Below, in pieces: positions 1 through 9,187 of a stretch of DNA of 54,817 bases. The notes under the pieces were generated by a model. It had not been told where the DNA came from and searched no databases. It was given only the letters and a program-made list of their open reading frames with translations. The translations under genes were made by a program, and so were the position numbers. Numbering within the stretch: position 1 is the first letter of the stretch; every line of letters starts with the position of its first letter. The stretch lies in contig NZ_JAHKPR010000017.1 in NCBI RefSeq assembly GCF_018860585.1, forward strand, positions 18,901 to 73,717. Direction: 5' to 3'. Source of the stretch: Colwellia sp. E2M01. GTDB lineage: Bacteria > Pseudomonadota > Gammaproteobacteria > Enterobacterales > Alteromonadaceae.

Positions 1-99
1 TTATCGGAATTGGTATAACCTTAATTTTTTCATCTGCTTTAGTCTACTAAAATGAATAGATACAAAAACTTAAGGTAATGCCGATTAATGTTAAGTGTT

Positions 100-2355
100 T
101 TAAATCGTTAAGTATTGATTTAACGGAAGTTCACGATATCGCTCGCCAGTTGCTGCAAATACGGCATTAACAATACTTGGTGCTACCGGTGGTACACCTG
201 GCTCACCAACGCCCCCCGGCGCATTATTTTTCGGATTCACTAAGTGAACAACAATTACGGGGGTTTGGTTCATACGAGTTACTGGATAATCATGGAAGTT
301 AGATTGCACAACGGCACCTTTTTTAATATTGATTTTACCCATTAAAGCGATCGACATACCAAATATCATCGCGCCTTCCATTTGTGATTTAATACGATCT
401 GGATTGATTGCTAAACCACAGTCAATAGCGGTATGAATTTCTTTAACGGTTAATCGTTGATTAATCACTTCTACTTTTGTTGCTACTGCAACATAGCTAA
501 CAAAGCTACGGTGTACTGCAATGCCCCAACCTTGACCTTTAGGTAAGGTTTCATCAATCGGTGTCTTAGCCAGCAATGCTTCTAGGACACCACGATAGCG
601 AGCAACAGAATAAGGATGGCGTTCAAGTTTCTCATCATAGTTGGTAAAGTTAAAATCGAATGCTTCTTTAGGATCAAGATCTCTGTCTTTACCTAATGTT
701 TTTAATATCATTTGATCAGTAGGTACGTTAGCGGCATGAGCAACTTCATCAACAAAACAGTTTAACGCAAAGGCATGCTGGATATTACAGACTGAACGCA
801 TCCAACCAATCCTTACTGGCGTTTCGGCTTCTGCCTTTTCCATTAATATATTATCAATATCGTAGGGGAGATCACCAAAACCTAGACTTAATTCAAAATC
901 TTGTGGTGTATTCTTTTTACTATTAAATGTGGAAGCAATGGTTGGGTAAGCGGCTTTTTGTGCCCAAGTTGTTATCTCATTTTTATTATTTAAACCCGCT
1001 TTTAATGTTTGCACGGCACCAGCATGATAATACCCTGACCGAACGTCATCTTCTCGACTCCACACAACTTTCACGGGTTTTTTAGTTATATTAGCTAAAT
1101 AAACTGCTTCATTAGCAAAATCGGTTTTAGATTTACGACCAAAAGCCCCCCCTAATAAAGTCGGTTGTACATTAAATATGTCTACTGGTAGCTTAGTCAT
1201 TGATGCGGCGTTGGCCATCACTGATTGTGGATCTTGCACACATGCCCATACGTCACAAATACCATCATGAAACCACGCCGTTGCCATAGGAGGTTCCATT
1301 GGTGCATGAGCTAGGTAAGGGAGTTGGTATTGTGCTTCAATAACTTTACTCGCCTCTGAAAAACCTTTAACAACATCGCCACGACCAGCAACGCGTTGAG
1401 GTTTATTGGCTAAATTATCTTTAAACGTAGTAAAAGCTATTGTTGAATCATGCTCTTTATTCTTACCTAGATCCCACTCAACTAATAAAGCTTTACGACC
1501 CTCTTGTGCAGCCCAAGTATTCGTCGCTAAAACCGCTACACCAGCTAAAGGTGAATAAACAACGGTTTCTGGCGTTGGTGGCATTTGAATTACTTCAACT
1601 ACACCAGGTACTTTTAACGCTTCGGTTGCATCAAAAGATTTAACTTGTCCATGCAATACCGGACATCGTTCAATAGAGGCAATTAACATATCAGGTAAGT
1701 CAACATCAATACCATAAACGGTTTTACCTGTAAGAATGTCGTCTAAATCAACGATAGGTACTGATTTACCAATGTATTTGAAATTGTCTGCCGACTTATA
1801 ATTTAGTGTTTTAATATCCGGTACGGGTTGCTTACTTGCCAGTTCAGCAAGATCACCATAACTCACCGAATTTCCGGTTATTTTATTAAATACTTTATTG
1901 TCTTTAGCATAAACATCGTCGATTGATATTTTCCAGTAATCAGCGGCGGCTTGTTCTAGCATAGTACGTGCAGAGGCACCCATTTCTCTTAATTTATCGT
2001 AAAATTTACGTATGCTGCTTGAGCCATCGGTGTTTTGATCACCGTACTCCTTATTACCTTTACCTTGAATAACGTGCACATTATCCCATGAGCATTCTAA
2101 TTCATCAGCGACTATTTGTGGGATACCGGTTTTAGAGCCTTGCCCCATTTCAGAACGATGACTTACTATCTCAATTGAGTTATCTGGCTTGATGGCAACA
2201 AAAATATTCAGCTGTTGAGTCGCATTATTTTCAGGCGGTAAAATCTTAACTTTTGATGAGTTTGATATTATTGAACTACAACCAAGTAATAAACCACTGC
2301 TACTAATACCTGCGTAAGTTAAAAAATCACGACGAGATAACTTTAATGGATTCAT
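100..2355 (-). CDS. Molybdopterin-binding hydroxylase large subunit, IorB-like (xanthine dehydrogenase family)
   Basis: The 751-residue protein is the molybdenum-cofactor subunit of a xanthine-dehydrogenase-family hydroxylase, closest in layout to the isoquinoline 1-oxidoreductase beta subunit. The N-terminus has a twin-arginine signal (SRRDFL) followed by a hydrophobic stretch ending LLGC, so export by Tat and possibly lipid anchoring are likely. Cofactor-binding segments include the LLGGAFGRK motif near residue 405. The C-terminal GVGEPG motif carries the glutamate (about E718) that acts as catalytic base in this family. The upstream gene encodes the 2Fe-2S subunit and shares the base at 2355, so they form one transcription unit. 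Length is normal. The substrate (N-heterocycle or aldehyde) cannot be told. Electrons probably pass to a membrane cytochrome not seen here. Confidence 0.9.
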   Translation of the reverse strand: MNPLKLSRRDFLTYAGISSSGLLLGCSSIISNSSKVKILPPENNATQQLNIFVAIKPDNSIEIVSHRSEMGQGSKTGIPQIVADELECSWDNVHVIQGKGNKEYGDQNTDGSSSIRKFYDKLREMGASARTMLEQAAADYWKISIDDVYAKDNKVFNKITGNSVSYGDLAELASKQPVPDIKTLNYKSADNFKYIGKSVPIVDLDDILTGKTVYGIDVDLPDMLIASIERCPVLHGQVKSFDATEALKVPGVVEVIQMPPTPETVVYSPLAGVAVLATNTWAAQEGRKALLVEWDLGKNKEHDSTIAFTTFKDNLANKPQRVAGRGDVVKGFSEASKVIEAQYQLPYLAHAPMEPPMATAWFHDGICDVWACVQDPQSVMANAASMTKLPVDIFNVQPTLLGGAFGRKSKTDFANEAVYLANITKKPVKVVWSREDDVRSGYYHAGAVQTLKAGLNNKNEITTWAQKAAYPTIASTFNSKKNTPQDFELSLGFGDLPYDIDNILMEKAEAETPVRIGWMRSVCNIQHAFALNCFVDEVAHAANVPTDQMILKTLGKDRDLDPKEAFDFNFTNYDEKLERHPYSVARYRGVLEALLAKTPIDETLPKGQGWGIAVHRSFVSYVAVATKVEVINQRLTVKEIHTAIDCGLAINPDRIKSQMEGAMIFGMSIALMGKINIKKGAVVQSNFHDYPVTRMNQTPVIVVHLVNPKNNAPGGVGEPGVPPVAPSIVNAVFAATGERYRELPLNQYLTI

Positions 2356-2843
2356 TATTTATCTCCTTCATTATTAGCTAATACTGCAGCAGCTTGTTTG
2401 ATCGCTTGCTTAATTCTTGGATAAGTACCGCAACGACAGATATTTCCTGACATATGATTATTAATATCATCATCACTCGGATTTTTATTGGTTTCTAATA
2501 ATGTTAATGCACTCATTATTTGTCCAGATTGACAATAACCACACTGCGGAACATTATTTTCTTTCCAAGCGATTTGAATGGGGTGTTGACCTTTTTCATC
2601 AACACCTTCAATAGTGGTTATTTTAGCATTTTTGGCTACAACAACTGGTGTAATACAAGCACGCATGGCTTGACCATTTATATGCACAGTACATGCACCA
2701 CATTGACCAATGCCACAACCAAACTTAGTGCCTTTTTTATTTAATAGATCACGTAACACCCATAGTATCGGCATGTTATCAGGAGCATCTACCTGATGTA
2801 TTTCGTTATTAATATTTAGCTCTAACATGGTTGTTTTTCTCAT
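2355..2843 (-). CDS. 2Fe-2S subunit of molybdenum hydroxylase, IorA-like
   Basis: This 162-residue protein carries two 2Fe-2S clusters and relays electrons from the molybdenum subunit encoded immediately downstream. The N-terminal plant-ferredoxin-type domain has the cysteines CGIGQCGACT and a later C in MRAC. The C-terminal four-helix domain has CGYCQSGQ and GNICRCGTY, the standard second cluster. There is no signal peptide, so it may travel with the Tat-exported partner. Two in-frame ATGs exist (2843 and 2828); the second gives a start typical of the family (MLELNIN) and has GAGAAA about eight bases upstream, so the protein may be 157 residues. The stop overlaps the start region of the large-subunit gene by one base, which suggests tight coupling. 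Confidence 0.9.
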   Translation of the reverse strand: MRKTTMLELNINNEIHQVDAPDNMPILWVLRDLLNKKGTKFGCGIGQCGACTVHINGQAMRACITPVVVAKNAKITTIEGVDEKGQHPIQIAWKENNVPQCGYCQSGQIMSALTLLETNKNPSDDDINNHMSGNICRCGTYPRIKQAIKQAAAVLANNEGDK

Positions 2844-3014
2844 TTACAAAGTAATAAAAAAATAATGTCGTATGAATTCTATACTAGACATAATTCAGGT
2901 TGATATGAACAATAACGCGAATTTAGTTAATTGTTAACTATTTATTGTTGATTTATTGTTGATTTAGTAACAGTATGTTCAAATAAATCACAAAATAATA
3001 AAACTTACTTAAAT

Positions 3015-4040
3015 ATGTCTCTTTTTAATCTTATTTCGTTTACTAATAAAATTAGGTCTAACTTACCTATTAAGTTGATTCCTTATTTCTTGTTGTCGGT
3101 TTTCTTTAATCAAACTGCTCTGGCAGATGAAAAAGTAAAACATTTAACTTGGGCGCATGTATATGAATTATCAGAGCCCTTGCATTTATGGGCTAAATGG
3201 GCGGCAAAAGAAATAGAAAAAGAAACCAACGGCCGTTATGTTATTAATGTTTTTCCTTCCTCTATTATGGGTAAAGAAGGTGAAATAAATCAAAGCTTGA
3301 GTTTAGGCACCGTTGATATTATCTACACAGGCACTAGTTTTGCGGGTCAAACTTACCCGCCAATGACACTGTCTGAATTACCTTATATATTTCGTGATTA
3401 TCAGCATTGGCAAAATTTTAATAAAAGTGCGCTGTTCGATGATATCGCGTTAGGTTACAAAAACGCGTCAATGGGTAATCAAGTAGTCGGCAATAACTAT
3501 TATGGCCAACGTCATGTCACTTCAAGTAAACCAATACGCACACCTGATGACATGATTGATTTAAAGTTGCGAGTCCCTAATGCGTCTATTTATAAAATGT
3601 TTCCTTTAGCTGTTGGTGCAAATCCAAGCCCGATTGCTTTCTCGGAAGTTTATCTTGCTTTACAACAAGGGGTTGTTGACGCACAAGAAAATCCATTACC
3701 TACCATAAAAGCTAAAAAGTTTTATGAAGTACAAAAATACATTAATTTAACGGGTCATTTGCAAGGCTCGGTATTAACTGTGACTAATGACAAGTTATGG
3801 TCATCATTAACACCAAAAGATAAAGCTATTTTCACTGACGTATTTAAAAGAGCTGCTTTAGGAGTTTCTGAAGATACTCGTCAAGCAGAGTTAGCATTAC
3901 AACAATGGTTTGAAGCGCAAGGCGTTACTGTTATATCGGTAGACCGTGGTTTATTTAGGGAAAAAGTTCTTCCTTCTCATCAAAACGTTAAACAAGCATT
4001 AGGGGCTACATTTTATGACAGATTACAAAACATCCAATAA
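3015..4040 (+). CDS. TRAP transporter substrate-binding protein, DctP family
   Basis: A 341-residue periplasmic solute receptor of the DctP/SiaP family. The N-terminus is a long Sec signal with a hydrophobic core ending ALA-DE near residue 38. The mature part has the family hallmarks: FPSSIMGKEGE, then a ligand-arginine region around LRVPNAS and the QQGVVDAQENP segment near residue 210. It delivers its ligand, usually a carboxylate, to the DctQM permease encoded next. The gene is divergent from the molybdenum hydroxylase across a 171-base gap and is followed by XdhC and MocA genes. That suggests the imported compound, or a product of it, is the hydroxylase substrate. That link is inference from context. 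Confidence 0.9.
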   Translation: MSLFNLISFTNKIRSNLPIKLIPYFLLSVFFNQTALADEKVKHLTWAHVYELSEPLHLWAKWAAKEIEKETNGRYVINVFPSSIMGKEGEINQSLSLGTVDIIYTGTSFAGQTYPPMTLSELPYIFRDYQHWQNFNKSALFDDIALGYKNASMGNQVVGNNYYGQRHVTSSKPIRTPDDMIDLKLRVPNASIYKMFPLAVGANPSPIAFSEVYLALQQGVVDAQENPLPTIKAKKFYEVQKYINLTGHLQGSVLTVTNDKLWSSLTPKDKAIFTDVFKRAALGVSEDTRQAELALQQWFEAQGVTVISVDRGLFREKVLPSHQNVKQALGATFYDRLQNIQ

Positions 4041-4566
4041 TGAGGGGACATCTGAAGATGACTTCAACTTTGAGGAGGATGAAACTTTTAATTATGCGGA
4101 TTATAAAATTGAAGACTGGTTGAGCTTTATTTTATTTTGGTTATTAGCGTTAACGGTATTTTCACAATTTGTTAGCCGCTATGTTTTTTCTGCACCATTA
4201 GGTTGGACCGAAGAAACAGCTCGCTATCAACTCGTCTGTTTAGGTTTTCTCGGTAGCTGTATTGGTATCCGTAATAATAGCCATATTTTTGTGAGCTTGT
4301 TTCATCGATGGTTGCCGGAAAAAATTTCAAAAATTGTTTTTTTTCTCATTGCTGTCTTTAATGTCGTGTTTATCGCAAGCTTAGCTTTTTTTTGTTACCA
4401 AATTATCCCGCTGCTTCAGATCCATAAAATGGCATCATTACCATTATCGATTAGTGTTTTGTATGGCATTATTTTAGGTAGCTTATTAATTATGTTATTT
4501 CGTAGCTGTCAATATCTCGTGACTCACCGACAGCTACTTCTAACGACACCACAAAGAAAAGCATAG
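4015..4566 (+). CDS. TRAP transporter small permease, DctQ family
   Basis: A 183-residue small membrane subunit with four predicted transmembrane helices (about residues 33-53, 70-90, 105-130 and 143-163) after a long acidic cytoplasmic N-terminus. The PLGWTEETARY motif after the first helix is the family signature. It pairs with DctM to form the sodium-driven permease. The ATG at 4015 lies 26 bases inside the dctP reading frame, so translation is probably coupled. The acidic N-terminal tail of about 30 residues is longer than usual; an internal start is possible but no ATG lies in a better position. Confidence 0.87.
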   Translation: MTDYKTSNNEGTSEDDFNFEEDETFNYADYKIEDWLSFILFWLLALTVFSQFVSRYVFSAPLGWTEETARYQLVCLGFLGSCIGIRNNSHIFVSLFHRWLPEKISKIVFFLIAVFNVVFIASLAFFCYQIIPLLQIHKMASLPLSISVLYGIILGSLLIMLFRSCQYLVTHRQLLLTTPQRKA

Positions 4567-4575
4567 GGTATTATT

Positions 4576-5856
4576 ATGGTTATTACAGTTTTATTCGTTT
4601 CATTATTGATCATGATTATTTTGGGATTCCCTGTTGCTTTTGCATTAGCGGGGGCATCTTTATTAGCTATTATGTTTGATGGTCAAGTTCCAGAGTTAGT
4701 CGTTTTACATCGAATGGTTGGCGGCATGGATAGTTTTCCGTTGTTATCTATACCATTTTTCGTTTTAGCGGGTGCTCTAATGAATTCATCTGGTATCACT
4801 CATCGTATTTTTGATTTTGCCAATGCATTAGTAGGCTGGATGCGTGGCGGGTTAGGCCATGTAAATATTTGTGCATCTATTATGTTTTCGGGAATGTCTG
4901 GTGCTGCGGTTGCCGATGCTGGTGGTTTGGGAGCAATTGAAGTTAAAGCGATGCGTAAAAAAGGTTATGACGCAGGATTTTCTGTTGGGGTAACTGCCGC
5001 GTCTTCAACGATAGGGCCTATTATTCCACCTAGCTTACCAATGATTATTTATGGCGTAATGGCTTCTGCCTCTATAGGGCAGTTATTTGCTGCTGGCTTT
5101 ATTCCAGGTTTATTAATGGCTATTGCCTTAATGGTGATGGTGGCTTATTACTCGAAAAAAAGAAATTACCCTAAAGATGCAGGGTTTAGTGTACCGCGTT
5201 TAGGCTCAACATTTAAAAGAGCCTTTCTATCATTAATGACGCCGGTTATTATTATTGGCGGTATTTTATTTGGTATTTTTACGGCTACGGAAGCTGCCAT
5301 TGCCGCAACGGTGTATGCCTTAATTCTGGGCTCGTTAGTTTACCGGAGCCTCAATTGGCAGAAACTTGTTAAAGTAAGTATGGAAACTATTGAAACCAGC
5401 AGTATCATTTTATTAATTATTGCCGGTGCTGCAATATTTTCCTGGGTGTTAACTAGCCAGCGTGTAACCGAGGATTTTACCGCGTGGATGTTAACAATAA
5501 CCGACAATAAGATAGTTATTTTATTATTAATGACCTTGATTCTATTTGTGGTTGGTTGTTTTATGGAAACAATCGCGGCTATTACTATTTTAACTCCTGT
5601 ATTACTACCTATAGCAGTTGGCTTAGGTATTGATCCCGTTCACTTTGGTGTAGTGATGGTACTTAATTTAATGATTGGTTTATTAACCCCTCCAGTGGGT
5701 ATGGTGCTTTATGTGTTATCTAGGGTAACTAAAGTACCTTTTGAAGACTGTACAAAAGCGACCATTCCATTTTTAATTCCGTTAGTGGTGGTGTTGATGT
5801 TAGTGACTTTTATTCCTGAATTGTCTATGTGGTTACCCACATTACTATATCGTTAA
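4576..5856 (+). CDS. TRAP transporter large permease, DctM family
   Basis: A 426-residue polytopic protein of about twelve membrane segments, the length normal for DctM. Recognisable family motifs are IPFFVLAGALMNSSGIT near residue 60, FSGMSGAAVADAGGLG near residue 105, ASSTIGPIIPPS near residue 145 and the C-terminal GLLTPPVGMVLYV. It forms the translocation path with DctQ, driven by a sodium gradient. It starts nine bases after dctQ and is followed by a strong 15-bp hairpin, so the three dct genes probably form one unit. Confidence 0.92.
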   Translation: MVITVLFVSLLIMIILGFPVAFALAGASLLAIMFDGQVPELVVLHRMVGGMDSFPLLSIPFFVLAGALMNSSGITHRIFDFANALVGWMRGGLGHVNICASIMFSGMSGAAVADAGGLGAIEVKAMRKKGYDAGFSVGVTAASSTIGPIIPPSLPMIIYGVMASASIGQLFAAGFIPGLLMAIALMVMVAYYSKKRNYPKDAGFSVPRLGSTFKRAFLSLMTPVIIIGGILFGIFTATEAAIAATVYALILGSLVYRSLNWQKLVKVSMETIETSSIILLIIAGAAIFSWVLTSQRVTEDFTAWMLTITDNKIVILLLMTLILFVVGCFMETIAAITILTPVLLPIAVGLGIDPVHFGVVMVLNLMIGLLTPPVGMVLYVLSRVTKVPFEDCTKATIPFLIPLVVVLMLVTFIPELSMWLPTLLYR

Positions 5857-5875
5857 ATCGCTATAATCGTTTGAA

Positions 5876-5909
5876 GCTTACACCAACAAATAGTTTTGTT
5901 GGTGTAAGC
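5876..5909 (+). terminator. Strong hairpin between dctM and the xdhC gene
   Basis: Perfect 15-bp inverted repeat: left arm GCTTACACCAACAAA (5876-5890), a four-base loop, right arm TTTGTTGGTGTAAGC (5895-5909). No clear T-tract follows, so it may act as an attenuator or RNA-stabilising stem rather than a full terminator. Confidence 0.6.
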
Positions 5910-5940
5910 AGATAAATATTTTAATGAATAGTTGAATTAA

Positions 5941-6969
5941 ATGAGTAATAGATTAGAGCAATTACTTGCCACGTGGCAGCCACAAAAATCTAGTGTAGAG
6001 TGGGTATTAGCAACAGTTATTGAAACAGACGGATCGTCTTATCGTAAGCAAGGCGCAATGATGTTTATCAATAGTCTTGGTCAGTATTTTGGCTTGCTCA
6101 GCGGTGGCTGTTTAGAAGCCGATATTATGCTGAAAGCAAGAAAGTGCTTAGATACAGGTAATAACTCTATTGTTTGTTACGACATGCGTGATGAAGATGA
6201 TTTAAGCTGGCAACTGGGTATTGGTTGTGGTGGTATGGTTAAAATACTATTACAACCTATCACAGAAAAGTCTAATTGGCTCAATTTAGAAGTACTACAG
6301 ACTAATTTACTGGCAAAGAAAAGTTGTGTTTACCGTCAAGTTATAAATGAAAATATCCCCGACAATACACTTACCCTATTTGATAAAAAAGCATTAGCTC
6401 TTGATTTAGAGCTAGACTTAGAACTAAAAATAGAAGAAAAACTACCACCAACAACTGACAATGAGTTTGTTCATCTTATTAAGCCGGCACCTTGCCTCGT
6501 TATTTTTGGTGGCGGGCTAGATGCGGTTCCCGTGGTTAACATGGCCAAAATATTAGGTTGGGATGTAACGGTTATTGATGAGCGTGTTAATTATGCTCGG
6601 GGAACACACTTTTCAGGAGCCGATAAAATTGTACATCAACCAATTAACTCGTTAAGTAACGAAACCTATTTAGTTAATGCCGATGTTATCGTAATTATGA
6701 CTCACAATGTTAAATTAGACGCTAAAGCTTTAAATCTTATTCAAGGGTGCGACGCTAAATTTGTAGGGTTATTAGGACCGACTCATCGCACCGAAAAAGT
6801 CTTACATGCTGCAGGGTTAACCTACCAACAATTAACAAGAGGTTTATCAAACCCAGTTGGGTTGAATATAGGTGGTGACTTACCTGAATCTATCGCTTTG
6901 TCTATTTTATCTGAGGCACATGCTGTGCTTGAAGGTAAAAGTGGGCAAACATTAACTCAGGTGGTTTAA
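5941..6969 (+). CDS. XdhC family Mo-cofactor sulfuration/insertion protein
   Basis: A 342-residue protein with the two standard XdhC/CoxI halves. The N-terminal domain contains LLSGGCLEADI and GIGCGGMVKI, which line the cofactor-binding region. The C-terminal half is a Rossmann-like domain (PCLVIFGGGLDAVPV near residue 185, FVGLLGPTHRTEKV near residue 275). XdhC binds the molybdenum cofactor, promotes its sulfuration and inserts it into xanthine-dehydrogenase-family enzymes; the obvious client is the hydroxylase on the opposite strand at 100-2843. The MocA-type gene starts two bases after the stop. Confidence 0.9.
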   Translation: MSNRLEQLLATWQPQKSSVEWVLATVIETDGSSYRKQGAMMFINSLGQYFGLLSGGCLEADIMLKARKCLDTGNNSIVCYDMRDEDDLSWQLGIGCGGMVKILLQPITEKSNWLNLEVLQTNLLAKKSCVYRQVINENIPDNTLTLFDKKALALDLELDLELKIEEKLPPTTDNEFVHLIKPAPCLVIFGGGLDAVPVVNMAKILGWDVTVIDERVNYARGTHFSGADKIVHQPINSLSNETYLVNADVIVIMTHNVKLDAKALNLIQGCDAKFVGLLGPTHRTEKVLHAAGLTYQQLTRGLSNPVGLNIGGDLPESIALSILSEAHAVLEGKSGQTLTQVV

Positions 6970-6970
6970 C

Positions 6971-7606
6971 ATGTTATTAGCTAATGATATTGATTCGATA
7001 AATATAAAAATTGTTATTCTTGCTGGTGGTAATAGCGTTAGGTTTAATGGCATTAAACAATTGAGTTTAGTTCACCGTGATAATTCGCCAATACTGTTAT
7101 TACAACAATCTATCAATACCGTTACGCGAGCTTTAACTATAGAAGAAATACCTACAGATCACCTTTATGTTGCTACAGGAGAAAGTCATAGGCAAATAGC
7201 TGAGCAAATATCTCAACCGTTGCATTATTGTGACCAAGCTTATCAAGGTATGGGCTATACAATTGCACAATCGGTAGCGATGATCCTAAAAAATGACCCA
7301 TTGACTACGCATATCTTATTTACTTTAGGCGATCAGGTCGCGCTAGAAATAAATGACTATTTAACCTTATTGCAAAAAGTAGAGGAATTTCCAGCACACA
7401 TGATTTGTGCAGAAACAGCAGATGGCATTAGCGCACCAGCAATATTCCCTCACCATTACTTTACCAAATTACAAACTTTATCTGGAGATAAAGGCGCTAA
7501 AGCGGTTTTACAAACTAATCAGCAACAATTAATAAAAATACCAATGCTAAATGCATCTTTTGATATTGATACACAAGAAGATTTACTACGTTGGAATAAT
7601 TTATAA
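6971..7606 (+). CDS. MocA/MobA-type nucleotidyltransferase for molybdenum cofactor
   Basis: A 211-residue NTP transferase. The nucleotide-binding loop VILAGGNSVRFNGIKQL lies at the N-terminus (about residues 14-30), and FTLGDQVALE near residue 118 corresponds to the metal-binding LxGDQP region. The C-terminal DIDTQEDL is the usual end of the fold. MocA adds CMP to Mo-molybdopterin to give the cytosine dinucleotide form used by xanthine-oxidase-type bacterial enzymes. Its position two bases after the XdhC gene supports that reading over MobA. A short GCAGTT/AACTGC hairpin follows the stop (7607-7620). Confidence 0.82.
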   Translation: MLLANDIDSINIKIVILAGGNSVRFNGIKQLSLVHRDNSPILLLQQSINTVTRALTIEEIPTDHLYVATGESHRQIAEQISQPLHYCDQAYQGMGYTIAQSVAMILKNDPLTTHILFTLGDQVALEINDYLTLLQKVEEFPAHMICAETADGISAPAIFPHHYFTKLQTLSGDKGAKAVLQTNQQQLIKIPMLNASFDIDTQEDLLRWNNL

Positions 7607-7651
7607 GCAGTTAAAACTGCCCATTAAGGTAATGAAATAAGAGAGTTTCCT

Positions 7652-7693
7652 ATGATCAAATTTACTATTAATAACGAGGATGTCTCGTTATAA
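7652..7693 (+). pseudogene. Stub of a second 2Fe-2S subunit gene (N-terminus only)
   Basis: An ATG with a nearby GAGAG opens a 13-codon frame, MIKFTINNEDVSL, then TAA. It closely resembles the first strand of 2Fe-2S hydroxylase subunits (compare MLELNINNEIHQV at 2828 on the other strand). It follows the MocA gene, where such a subunit often sits. I infer the start of a lost paralogue, removed during decay or when the island arrived. A perfect palindrome AAGCAATA-G-TATTGCTT lies at 7701-7717. The rest of 7718-7880 is AT-rich and shows no gene. Confidence 0.4.
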
Positions 7694-7880
7694 ATTGCCG
7701 AAGCAATAGTATTGCTTTATATATTTTGAATTATCGATGTGAAATGACACGACAATATCGTGACGTAATAATTTAATCAATAAGTTATTTTTTTGCTATT
7801 TTTATCGTTTGATGAGAAAAGAGAATTAAAAAATTTACTAAGAAGTAGTTTTTATTTTAAAATAAATAAAAAAATAAATT

Positions 7881-7926
<46 letters not shown>

Positions 7927-7935
7927 TTAAATTTT

Positions 7936-8130
7936 AACAAGATATAGACTTATTTTAATGTACATAAATGTATCTTGTTTTTGTAAGTGGTTGATTTTTG
8001 GTTTTTTAGTGTCTTCTGCGTGTGACAGCTATTTCCTACATGTGTATTCGGTTGATTTGTAAATTGTCACAGAATTTAACTATTAATTATTTTCTTCTAG
8101 ATCATTATACGACCTTAAATATATTGTGTC
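7936..8130. promoter_or_regulatory. Island left-end region: inverted repeat and GTGTC motifs
   Basis: Just inside the tRNA fragment lies a 9-bp inverted repeat, AACAAGATA (7936-7944) and TATCTTGTT (7971-7979), with a 26-base loop and T-rich sequence after it. Two GTGTC motifs follow at 8009-8013 (context TAGTGTC) and 8126-8130 (context ATTGTGTC). The same two contexts recur near the right end (47205-47290). I infer integrase or excisionase arm sites. The rest of 7927-8213 shows no gene. Confidence 0.4.
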
Positions 8131-8213
8131 TACTTTACTTAAAATGCAACGAGCTATTCAAATGAAATCAATGACTCTGTACACATTGTAAATTCATTAA
8201 TTTTGACTCTCAA

Positions 8214-8243
8214 TTGACAATCTATCCAATAACAAAATAAGAT
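8214..8243 (+). promoter_or_regulatory. Sigma-70-like promoter of the WYL/Wadjet operon
   Basis: TTGACA at 8214-8219 and TAAGAT at 8238-8243, separated by 18 bases, 33 bases before the WYL gene start. No other promoter of this quality is visible between the island end and the operon. Confidence 0.5.
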
Positions 8244-8275
8244 GTAATCAAAATGATTATGTTGGTGGCTGTATT

Positions 8276-9187
8276 ATGATTGCATTGGATGATGTGAATG
8301 TTGGCTTTGCACAAAAGCAAAGGCTCGCTTATATTGATTTTTTGCTTATGTTTAGAGGGTATTTTAGCCGAGTTGATTTGACCTCTAAATTTGAGATGGG
8401 GATGGCAAATGCTACTCGTGATATTTCATTATATAAAAAGCTAGCTCCAGATAATGCTGAGCTAGATAATCCTAGTAAACAATACTATCAAACAAAAAAT
8501 TTCAAGCCACTCTTTAAGCATGATGCTCAAAAGACCCTTGTCAAACTAGCAAACAATATAACCGATGGGTTTGATGCTATAGGTGATATTACACTCCCTG
8601 TGGAATCACCTAGTCAGTTGAATGTCCCTGATATTTTTATTGTCGCTAGGCTAGTTCAGGCAGTTCTAAATAAAAAATCCATAAGTATTATTTATACATC
8701 ATTAAGCAGTGGTTCTAAGACTAGAGAGATAGTTCCTCACTCAATTATTGATAATGGACTACGGTGGCATGTTCGGGCTTATGATCGTAAATCTAAGTCT
8801 TTTAGAGACTTTGTTTTAACTCGAGTTGGTGAGGTAATTCTTAAATCTCAAAATATTGAACCTCATGAGACCAAACAGGAAGATCATCAGTGGATGAGAA
8901 TGATGCCTTTGCAACTTATGGCGCACCCTAATAATGTTAAGCACCCAATGGCTATATCTATGGATTATGGCATGGTAAATGGTGTGTTAGAGTTGAATGT
9001 TAGGGCTGCATTAGCGGGATATTTACTTAGGCGTTGGAATGTTGATTGTACATCTAATGCAGAGCTTTCTGGAGGGGAATATCAACTTTGGCTCCGGAAT
9101 TTACAAACTTTAGATGGTGCTGAAAACTTGGCTATTGCTCCTGGTTATCAGGAGGCGAAAGATTCTATGGGTGTAATGAATGTTTGA
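8276..9187 (+). CDS. WYL-domain transcriptional regulator (BrxR/CapW-like)
   Basis: A 303-residue regulator. The N-terminal 70 residues form a winged-helix-like region (YIDFLLMFRGYFSRVDLTSKF). A WYL domain follows at about residues 125-190, with KKSISIIYTSLSSGS and the segment LRWHVRAYDRKSKSFRDFVLTRV. The last 80 residues resemble the WCX dimerisation extension. BrxR/CapW proteins of this layout head defence operons and repress them until a nucleic-acid or nucleotide ligand is sensed by the WYL pocket. Here it is the first gene of the SMC operon and overlaps the next gene by eight bases. Autorepression at the promoter at 8214 is likely but not shown. Confidence 0.8.
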   Translation: MIALDDVNVGFAQKQRLAYIDFLLMFRGYFSRVDLTSKFEMGMANATRDISLYKKLAPDNAELDNPSKQYYQTKNFKPLFKHDAQKTLVKLANNITDGFDAIGDITLPVESPSQLNVPDIFIVARLVQAVLNKKSISIIYTSLSSGSKTREIVPHSIIDNGLRWHVRAYDRKSKSFRDFVLTRVGEVILKSQNIEPHETKQEDHQWMRMMPLQLMAHPNNVKHPMAISMDYGMVNGVLELNVRAALAGYLLRRWNVDCTSNAELSGGEYQLWLRNLQTLDGAENLAIAPGYQEAKDSMGVMNV

